A stretch of DNA of 42,855 nucleotides. Origin: Sphingobacterium thalpophilum (lineage in GTDB: Bacteria > Bacteroidota > Bacteroidia > Chitinophagales > Chitinophagaceae). Position 1 is the stretch's first letter, and each line of letters starts with the position of its first letter. Shown here one piece after another: positions 37,051 to 42,855 of this stretch. A model generated the notes under the pieces. That model did not search any database. It worked only from the letters and a program-made list of their open reading frames with translations, and had not been told where the DNA came from. The position numbers and the translations under genes are program-made. The stretch spans positions 1-42,855 of the forward strand of contig CALPNW020000004.1 in NCBI GenBank assembly GCA_943325035.2, written 5' to 3'.

Positions 37051-39140
37051 GGCTTTCCGCTGTCTCTTCTTTTTCTTTTATCATCATTCAATAAAAGGGA
37101 TGATTTTTCCTTTGCCTTCCGGGCGGGCTCTTTCCCACTGACTGGTACAGATCCGGATTCCAGCGCAGCTTCTGTATTGGCATTATTGGTTTCTTCCTGT
37201 ACTTCCGCTTTGGCGCTTGCTTCTTCTTCGGCAGCTATTCTGGCTTGTCTTTCTGAATCTTTTCTCAGGTACCAGTTTTTGATGGCCTGAGGAATCAGGT
37301 TGGTATTGGATACTTCTTCTACTCTCACCAGTCCTGCGGAACTGATGGTATCATTCAGGTATTTTTCCATGATGAATCCTGCAATTGGTCCGGCGGCAAC
37401 AGAACCGTAGCCTCCGTTTTCTACCACAACAGCCACTGCAATTCTCGGGTTGTCTTTTGGTGCGAACGCAACAAAGAGGGAGTGGTTTTTTCCGTGCGGG
37501 TTCTGTGCAGTTCCGGTTTTGGCGCAGTACTCCACTCCCGGAATTTTTGTGTAAGCAGCCGTTCCATAAACAGTTACATCGTGCATACCATCGTGTACCG
37601 CCTGGTAGGCACTGTCTGATATATTAGTGACAATATGCTTCTTTCTGTATTTATTTAACAGGGTGGTATCGTTATTATTCTCCTGTTCTATGCTGTCTAC
37701 AAAATGGGGTGGAAAATAATACCCTTTATTGGCAATGATGGCCATCAGATTAGCCATCTGTAAAGGGGTTGCTGTCATCATATCCTGCCCTATACCCAGC
37801 GTTAAAACACTGCAGCTGTTCCATCTTTTTGGCCCCCCAAAATATTTATTGTATTTGCTGGTGTCGGGAATACTTGCTTTGTCTTCACTCGGCAGATCCA
37901 CTTCCAGTCTTCTGCCCAGGCCAAATGCATTCATATATTCCTTCCATTTTAAATAGCCTTGTATGGTACTGCCATATTTTTTATTGTCGATGGCTTTACG
38001 GAATATATCAGAAAAATAAGAGTTGCATGAATTGGCGAGAGCCAGTCTGAGATTAGCGGCATGTCCTGGATTATTGTGTTCGCATTTTACAAACACCCCT
38101 CCGCATGCACCGTATCCTCCATAACATCCTACTCCATAAGAAGGGGTGATTAAACCTTCGTCCAGCGCAACCAGTGCACCCAGTGGTTTAAAGGTTGATC
38201 CCGGAGGATATTGACCTTTGATGGCACGGTTATACATTGGCTTTGCAGTGTCCATGACCATACGTCCCCAATTTTTTCTTCTGGCATTGCCGGTAAGTAC
38301 ATTCGGATTGTAAGACGGGCTGGAAACCATGGCAATAACACCACCCGTTCTTGGATCAATCGCTACTGCGCTGCCGATTTTATTTTGCAATAATTTTTCA
38401 GCTAGCTGCTGTACCTCAACATCTATACTCGTATATAAATTTCTTCCTGCAATGGCAACGGTATCAAAGAGCCCGTTTTCATAAGCGCCCTGTATGCGGC
38501 TTTTGTTGTCTCTGATAAAACGTTTGATGCCCCTCTGGCCCATCAAAACAGTTTCATAGGTTTTCTCCAGGCCGTTCATGCCTGCATAGTCTCCCATCTC
38601 ATATCCTTCTTCTTTGTGCTTACGCAGAAAGGAAGTATCTACCTCTGCAATATATCCCAGCAGCTGTCCGGCTGTATTATACGGGTAGGTTCGCACAGAT
38701 CTTTCGCTCAATGCATAGCCTGGAAATTTATACATGTTCTCATTGAGCTTTGCGTAGAGCTCCTGATTCAGTAAGGGTTCAAATACACTTGGCTTTACAC
38801 TGGTGTTTTTAAAGATGGCCTCCCGAATTCTTTTTTTGTATTCTAAGGTATCAATCCCCAGCAGTTGGCAAAGCGCGAGGGTGTCGGTTGTTTTTGCTTC
38901 TGAGGGGGTAACAATCAGGTCGTAGCTGATGATGTTCTCTAACAGGGCTTTTTTATTCCGGTCGAAGATGATTCCTCTGTCTGGGTAAACGATCTTCCGG
39001 TAGATCGCATTATTTTCTGCAGCCAGTTTGTATTTAGAAGAAACCAGCTGCAGGTTGATCAGCTGTATAGTGATCAGTAGAAATACTGCTGCAAATATGA
39101 TTTGAATTACCCGGCCACGGCCTTGATTAAATACAGACAT
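37047..39140 (-). CDS. mrdA: Penicillin-binding protein 2 (peptidoglycan transpeptidase)
   Basis: 697 residues. One N-terminal membrane helix (about 9-28), a PBP dimerisation domain, then the class B transpeptidase domain. Active-site motifs are YPPGSTFKPLGAL with catalytic Ser near 314, SCN in LANSCNSYFSD near 370, and KTG in EYCAKTGTAQNP near 540. It cross-links the wall made by RodA, encoded immediately downstream with a 4-bp overlap. A charged C-terminal tail rich in Glu, Ala and Lys (about 628-697) extends beyond the catalytic domain. A 119-bp gap separates it from mreD, with a possible internal promoter. Confidence 0.95.
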   Translation of the reverse strand: MSVFNQGRGRVIQIIFAAVFLLITIQLINLQLVSSKYKLAAENNAIYRKIVYPDRGIIFDRNKKALLENIISYDLIVTPSEAKTTDTLALCQLLGIDTLEYKKRIREAIFKNTSVKPSVFEPLLNQELYAKLNENMYKFPGYALSERSVRTYPYNTAGQLLGYIAEVDTSFLRKHKEEGYEMGDYAGMNGLEKTYETVLMGQRGIKRFIRDNKSRIQGAYENGLFDTVAIAGRNLYTSIDVEVQQLAEKLLQNKIGSAVAIDPRTGGVIAMVSSPSYNPNVLTGNARRKNWGRMVMDTAKPMYNRAIKGQYPPGSTFKPLGALVALDEGLITPSYGVGCYGGYGACGGVFVKCEHNNPGHAANLRLALANSCNSYFSDIFRKAIDNKKYGSTIQGYLKWKEYMNAFGLGRRLEVDLPSEDKASIPDTSKYNKYFGGPKRWNSCSVLTLGIGQDMMTATPLQMANLMAIIANKGYYFPPHFVDSIEQENNNDTTLLNKYRKKHIVTNISDSAYQAVHDGMHDVTVYGTAAYTKIPGVEYCAKTGTAQNPHGKNHSLFVAFAPKDNPRIAVAVVVENGGYGSVAAGPIAGFIMEKYLNDTISSAGLVRVEEVSNTNLIPQAIKNWYLRKDSERQARIAAEEEASAKAEVQEETNNANTEAALESGSVPVSGKEPARKAKEKSSLLLNDDKRKRRDSGKP

Positions 39141-39169
39141 AAGTGGAATGGCCGGTTGTTACGGCAATA

Positions 39170-39177
39170 CGAAATTA
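39170..39177 (-). promoter_or_regulatory. mrdA: Candidate internal -7 element before pbp2
   Basis: On the minus strand TAATTTCG, the same octamer as the module C element at 16371. A TTG lies 22 bp upstream. It would start transcription about 25-30 nt before the PBP2 ATG. Confidence 0.4.
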
Positions 39178-39199
39178 GGATTTTAGAAATTGGATTTTA
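39171..39199. repeat. 14/15-bp direct duplication in the mreD-pbp2 gap
   Basis: GAAATTAGGATTTTA (39171-39185) is followed directly by GAAATTGGATTTTA (39186-39199), differing by one inserted base. The copy nearer PBP2 carries the candidate -7 element; the other carries a degraded version. Confidence 0.6.
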
Positions 39200-39259
39200 C
39201 AATTAAGCATACAGAATTCTAAATAAGACAGAGCTTATCTTTTATTTTAGCCCGGCAGG

Positions 39260-39790
39260 CTATTTATTGGTGCGGAATCTGGCCTTGCGGCTGAAAAGCA
39301 TTTCAGTAATAAAAATGAGTAAAAGGCTGATTCCGGTAGTGGCAGTTATTTTTCCGAGGAAGTAAACGAAATCGCCAAACTGAAGCCATTCCAGCAGCAC
39401 CAGGTAAAAATGGTGAAGGAAGGTAAGCAGGCTGATATAAAGGCTGTAGGGAGCCCATCCCATGCTGCTGAGACTTGGTTCCACATAGCTCTGTTCTGTA
39501 CTTTCCTTTGGAATCAGCAGGGAAAGCAGAAAGGGCCTGATATAGGCAATCAGTGAACAGGCTGCAGCATGTAAGCCCATCGTTCCGGTAAAATAGTCCA
39601 GACTAAGCCCAAAAAGAAAAGCAATGATCAGTAACGGAAAACGACCCAGGTTGAAAGGAAGCCAGAGTATATAGAGGAAGTAGATATAAGGAACAATAAA
39701 CTGGTGCAAAGGGGGTATCTGGTTAAGGATATATACCTGCACTAAAATGAACAGCAGAAAACGGATAATATTTTTTAAAAGGGTACTCAT
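39260..39790 (-). CDS. mreD: Rod shape-determining protein MreD
   Basis: 176 residues, almost entirely hydrophobic with five or six membrane helices (for example FLLFILVQVYILNQI and FPLLIIAFLFGLSLDYFTGT). The D-Y-F-T-G-T-x-G-L-H segment is typical of MreD in Bacteroidota. It is part of the MreBCD elongation machinery in the inner membrane. It starts on the last base of the mreC stop (TAATG overlap). Confidence 0.9.
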   Translation of the reverse strand: MSTLLKNIIRFLLFILVQVYILNQIPPLHQFIVPYIYFLYILWLPFNLGRFPLLIIAFLFGLSLDYFTGTMGLHAAACSLIAYIRPFLLSLLIPKESTEQSYVEPSLSSMGWAPYSLYISLLTFLHHFYLVLLEWLQFGDFVYFLGKITATTGISLLLIFITEMLFSRKARFRTNK

Positions 39791-40635
39791 TAATTTTTTC
39801 CACTGTTTTCCAGTTGCATCTGTTCGGTGTACCGGACATTTTCAATAACGTTTACAAACTGTATGGTAAAGAAGTTGGTGGCTGTTTTTATTTTGAGGGT
39901 ATAAAAATTACTGGATGGGTCTGCTGTTATGGAGGCAACTGTTCCAACTATCAGCTGAGAAGGAAAATTAGCAGAGTAAGTACTTGTTACAACCGTATCT
40001 CCCTTTGCTACTTTGGCACTTTTGGTAACATTTTTAAACAAGAGGTAAGAAGGATCTGCTCCGTCCCACTCAATACTGCCTGATATGTTGTCCTTTTTCA
40101 GCATGGCACTTACTTTACTGTTTCTGTGCAGTAAGCTCATGACCCTGCTGATATGATCTGTTGATTCTACCACAACACCTACTATACCGGAAGGTCCGGT
40201 AACAGCCATGCCTTTTTTGACGCCCTGCAATGTGCCTCTTTCGAGCATTAAATAGTTGTTCTGTAAAGTATAGGTATTGCCAATGACCCTTGCAGGAAGG
40301 AAACTGTATTTTCTGGGTCTTCCCAATGTATCGTTAACTGCAGTATCTTTTACGGTAAGGCGTAAACTGTCTGCAGACAGAAAGCTGGAAGGCAATTCAT
40401 TTCTGAGTTTTGCATTTTCTTCTGCAAGCAAACGATTGGTTTCTGCAAGGTTAAAATAACTTCTTAATTTGCTGTACCGGCTGTTTATGTTGCCGGTAAC
40501 ATCGTTGGCTGCGCCCGCAAAAAAAGTTTCATGGGTTTTGCTGGAAGAGGTTAACAAAACAATGGCCACTACCTGCAACAGAATGAAGCTGATAAAATTA
40601 AAGTATTGCCGTATGAAGAGAAATATGTTTTTCAA
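39790..40635 (-). CDS. mreC: Rod shape-determining protein MreC
   Basis: 281 residues. N-terminal membrane helix about 12-29 (FISFILLQVVAIVLLTSS), a coiled-coil around 55-82 (NLAETNRLLAEENAKLRNEL), then the periplasmic beta domain with ARVIGNTYTLQNNYLMLERG, GMAVTGPSGIVGVVVEST and the region VVTSTYSANFPSQLIVGTVA. It links cytoplasmic MreB to PBP2 in the periplasm. It lies 17 bp after mreB and overlaps mreD by one base. Confidence 0.95.
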   Translation of the reverse strand: MKNIFLFIRQYFNFISFILLQVVAIVLLTSSSKTHETFFAGAANDVTGNINSRYSKLRSYFNLAETNRLLAEENAKLRNELPSSFLSADSLRLTVKDTAVNDTLGRPRKYSFLPARVIGNTYTLQNNYLMLERGTLQGVKKGMAVTGPSGIVGVVVESTDHISRVMSLLHRNSKVSAMLKKDNISGSIEWDGADPSYLLFKNVTKSAKVAKGDTVVTSTYSANFPSQLIVGTVASITADPSSNFYTLKIKTATNFFTIQFVNVIENVRYTEQMQLENSGKN

Positions 40636-40652
40636 TGCAGCTTACTTTCGTA

Positions 40653-41678
40653 CTATCTCATGATGAATGGAAAACGCTGGTAGTTCTTCAATGCAAGTCC
40701 GGTGCCACGTACCACACTCTTCAACGGATCGTCTGCAATATGTACGGGCAACTTGATCTTTGCGCTCAAACGCTTGTCCAGCCCACGTAGCAGCGCACCG
40801 CCGCCGGTAAGGTATAAGCCTCTTCTGTAAATATCTGCTGCCAGTTCGGGAGGCGTTGTTTCCAGTGCCTTTAGAATTGCTTCTTCAATTTTAAAAATAC
40901 TCTTATCGAGTGCTTCTGCAATTTCCTGATAGCTGACAAGTATCTGTTTGGGAATACCTGTTACCAGGTCACGGCCGTTTACAGGCATATCTTCCGGAGG
41001 ATTGTCTAAATCTTTCATAGCAGCTCCAACATTGATCTTGATCTGTTCTGCAGTACGTTCACCGATCAGTAAGCTATGATATCTTCTTAAAGCTTCCATG
41101 ATATCTGCAGTAAATTCATCACCTGCAATACGGATACTCTGGTCGCATACAATACCAGCCAAAGCAATTACTGTGATACCTGTTGTACCACCACCAATAT
41201 CAATGATCATATTTCCAACAGGTTCTTCCACATCAATACCAATACCCAGTGCTGCGGCCATCGGCTCATGGATCATGTATACTTCTTTTGCACCTGCCTG
41301 CTCTGCACTGTCTCTTACCGCACGTTTTTCTACTTCTGTAATAGAAGACGGAATACAAATCACCATTCTCCAGCTTGGCGGAAACAATGGCTTTTTAGGG
41401 TAGATCATTTTCATGAGTTCCCTGATCATTAATTCCGCAGCATTAAAGTCTGCAATCACCCCATCTTTTAAGGGACGGATCGTTTTGATGCTTTCATGCG
41501 TTTTTTCGTGCATCATTAAGGCCTTCTTTCCAACGGCCAGTACTTCCTTCATATTATTGCGGTTAAGGGCAATAATAGAGGGCTCATTTACCACTACATC
41601 ATCATTGTGAATGATGAGTGTATTGGCAGTACCCAGGTCCATCGCAATCTCCTGTGTAAAAAAGTTAAATAATCCCAT
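40653..41678 (-). CDS. mreB: Rod shape-determining actin-like protein MreB
   Basis: 341 residues, standard length. Actin-fold ATPase forming filaments under the inner membrane that direct lateral wall synthesis. Phosphate loops are AMDLGTANTLI (about 12-22) and MIIDIGGGTTGITVIALAGI; the adenosine motif is LTGGGALLRGLDKRL near 291. The N-terminal MGLFNFF is an amphipathic membrane anchor. First gene of the mreBCD-pbp2-rodA cluster; a candidate promoter lies upstream. Confidence 0.97.
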   Translation of the reverse strand: MGLFNFFTQEIAMDLGTANTLIIHNDDVVVNEPSIIALNRNNMKEVLAVGKKALMMHEKTHESIKTIRPLKDGVIADFNAAELMIRELMKMIYPKKPLFPPSWRMVICIPSSITEVEKRAVRDSAEQAGAKEVYMIHEPMAAALGIGIDVEEPVGNMIIDIGGGTTGITVIALAGIVCDQSIRIAGDEFTADIMEALRRYHSLLIGERTAEQIKINVGAAMKDLDNPPEDMPVNGRDLVTGIPKQILVSYQEIAEALDKSIFKIEEAILKALETTPPELAADIYRRGLYLTGGGALLRGLDKRLSAKIKLPVHIADDPLKSVVRGTGLALKNYQRFPFIMR

Positions 41679-41715
41679 TGTATAATAGAGTTCTTAATAT
41701 AATTGGTAATAACTA

Positions 41716-41746
41716 CAAAGGTGCTTGAAATTAGTGGAATTAACAA
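41716..41746 (-). promoter_or_regulatory. mreB: Candidate mreB promoter
   Basis: On the minus strand TTG (41746-41744), a 20-bp spacer and CACCTTTG (41723-41716), close to the -33/-7 Bacteroidota pattern. Predicted start gives a leader of about 30 nt. A GC-rich palindrome (41745-41758) between the purD stop and this promoter overlaps the -33 region. Confidence 0.45.
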
Positions 41747-41756
41747 GTGCCGGCGC

Positions 41757-42855
41757 TTATTCAAATTCAAATCCAATGTCTCTCCTGTAGAACATTCCTT
41801 CAAAAGAAATCTGCTCCAGTATGGATCTCGATTTTGCTGTTGCTTCGGCAATATTTCTTCCGTATGATGTTACTGCTAAAACCCTGCCACCATTTGTAAG
41901 AATAATATCGCCCTGCCGGCGGGTACCTGCATGAAACAGCATGCTGTCGTTGGTTTCAGGCAATCCGGAAGGAATGTTAATTGGCTTATCTTTTGCATAA
42001 TTACCGGGATAGCCGCCGCTTACTGCCATAATAGTTGCAGCACTGCGTTCATCAAAAGAAATATTTGCATCTTCGAGTGTGCCATTGTCCATCGCAGCAA
42101 AAAGGGCCACCAGATCGGTACTGAGCCTTGGAATAACCACTTCTGTTTCGGGGTCTCCCAGCCGGCAGTTGTATTCAATCACAAATGGTTCTCCGTTTAC
42201 ATTCATCAATCCAAAGAAAATGAACCCGAAATAGGTAAGGTTTTCCTTTGTCAGGCCCTCTACCGTTGGGCGTATGACACGGTCTTCCACTTTTTGCATA
42301 AAAGTTTCATCCATAAAAGGAACAGGGCTTACGCAACCCATTCCGCCTGTATTGGGGCCGGTTTCGCCCTCGCCAATGCGTTTATAGTCTTTTGCATGGC
42401 CTATAATCTGGTAGTCTCTGCCATTGGTGAGCGCAAAAACACTCACTTCTATACCTTTTAAGAATTCTTCGATCACCACTTTTTCACTGGCAGCACCAAA
42501 CTGTTTTTCGCGGATCATTTCATTAAAAACCAACAGGGCTTCTTCGGTAGAAGCAGCGATCACTACCCCTTTGCCCGCCGCAAGTCCGTCGGCCTTCAAA
42601 ACCACGGGCAGGCTGTGCTGCCGGATATAATCCAGTCCTTCCTCAAAATTGTCTGCGGTAAATTCTGCGTAGGCGGCCGTGGGAATATGGTGTCTTTGCA
42701 TGAACTTTTTGCTGAAGGCCTTGCTGCCCTCGAGCTGCGCGGCTTCAGCAGAAGGCCCTACCACAATCACCTGCTGTAAAGCAGGATCTGCCTGAAAAAA
42801 GTCATAAATGCCTTTTACCAGTGGTTCTTCCGGACCTACCACCAGCATATTGATG
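41757..42855 (-). CDS. purD: Phosphoribosylamine-glycine ligase, 5' end outside the window
   Basis: About 366 C-terminal residues are visible. Second step of purine synthesis, joining glycine to phosphoribosylamine with ATP. The ATP-grasp fold is seen in LPVVLKADGLAAGKGVVIAA, NTGGMGCVSPVPF and the signature YNCRLGDPETEVVIPRL; the C-terminal domain ends SFEGMFYRRDIGFEFE. The frame stays open to the window edge (Ile-Asn before MLVVGPEEPL), and the family's usual start with GSGGREHA is missing, so the ATG at 42848 is internal and about 60 residues lie outside. Same strand as mreB, but 78 bp apart with a separate promoter. Confidence 0.95.
   Translation of the reverse strand, partial: INMLVVGPEEPLVKGIYDFFQADPALQQVIVVGPSAEAAQLEGSKAFSKKFMQRHHIPTAAYAEFTADNFEEGLDYIRQHSLPVVLKADGLAAGKGVVIAASTEEALLVFNEMIREKQFGAASEKVVIEEFLKGIEVSVFALTNGRDYQIIGHAKDYKRIGEGETGPNTGGMGCVSPVPFMDETFMQKVEDRVIRPTVEGLTKENLTYFGFIFFGLMNVNGEPFVIEYNCRLGDPETEVVIPRLSTDLVALFAAMDNGTLEDANISFDERSAATIMAVSGGYPGNYAKDKPINIPSGLPETNDSMLFHAGTRRQGDIILTNGGRVLAVTSYGRNIAEATAKSRSILEQISFEGMFYRRDIGFEFE

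Noticed and set aside
42848-42848. ATG as the purD start
   Set aside because: The frame is open upstream to the window edge and the conserved N-terminal part of PurD is missing, so this Met is internal.
1-42855. tRNA, rRNA, insertion sequence or prophage genes
   Set aside because: Intergenic regions are all shorter than about 210 bp and none folds into an obvious tRNA; no transposase, integrase or phage structural protein is encoded.

Overview
The window looks like a chromosomal segment of a Bacteroidota bacterium, most likely Chitinophagaceae (family-level inference). Supporting signs are three SusC/SusD outer-membrane pairs, many lipoproteins with Bacteroidota-style signal peptides, start codons without Shine-Dalgarno sequences but with AT-rich leaders, several matches to the Bacteroidota -7 promoter element TAnnTTTG, and a typical set of housekeeping proteins. 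I see no tRNA, rRNA, CRISPR array, insertion sequence or prophage.

Layout. (1) 1-1604, minus: the N-terminal part of a large secreted protein with Ig/PKD-like domains, cut by the window edge. (2) 1771-4092, plus: an MMPL/RND-type exporter. (3) 4216-20968, plus: three consecutive SusC/SusD modules. Module A is susC-susD-DUF4397 lipoprotein, module B is susC-susD-beta-sandwich lipoprotein, and module C is susC-susD only. Each ends in its own strong intrinsic terminator. A small secreted protein of unknown function with its own terminator sits between B and C. No glycoside hydrolase, peptidase or regulator accompanies them, so the substrates cannot be named. (4) 21150-26402, minus: alaS, gatB and a DUF4369/TlpA-like thioredoxin lipoprotein, probably one transcript. 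(5) 26514-27749, plus: an M23 peptidase and a small two-helix membrane protein. (6) 27746-29882, minus: mnmD, a secreted SnoaL-like protein and an SPFH/band-7 protein; mnmD is divergent from an AlkA-like DNA glycosylase (29910-30503). (7) 30517-33102, minus: phosphoenolpyruvate carboxylase. (8) 33250-34839, plus: ECF sigma factor, probable membrane anti-sigma factor and a periplasmic LTxxQ/Spy-like protein. (9) 34951-41678, minus: the cell-elongation cluster mreB-mreC-mreD-pbp2-rodA followed by a metallo-beta-lactamase-fold hydrolase, with purD (5' end outside the window) upstream.

How the genes fit together. SusC/SusD pairs bind and import large nutrients across the outer membrane, with the third-gene lipoproteins as likely accessory surface binders. 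The MreBCD-PBP2-RodA set builds the lateral cell wall, and the M23 peptidase may remodel it. The sigma/anti-sigma/Spy-like trio looks like a self-contained envelope-stress switch.

Most unusual signal. There are two short tandem-repeat arrays, 21-bp units at about 21045-21170 and 19-bp units at 34844-34957. Each begins on the stop codon of a minus-strand gene and fills the gap to a convergent neighbour. In the 21-bp array five consecutive units carry TAA at the same phase, so the end of the gene has in effect been copied outwards several times. These are the only two convergent gaps longer than 20 bp in the window, and both carry an array.
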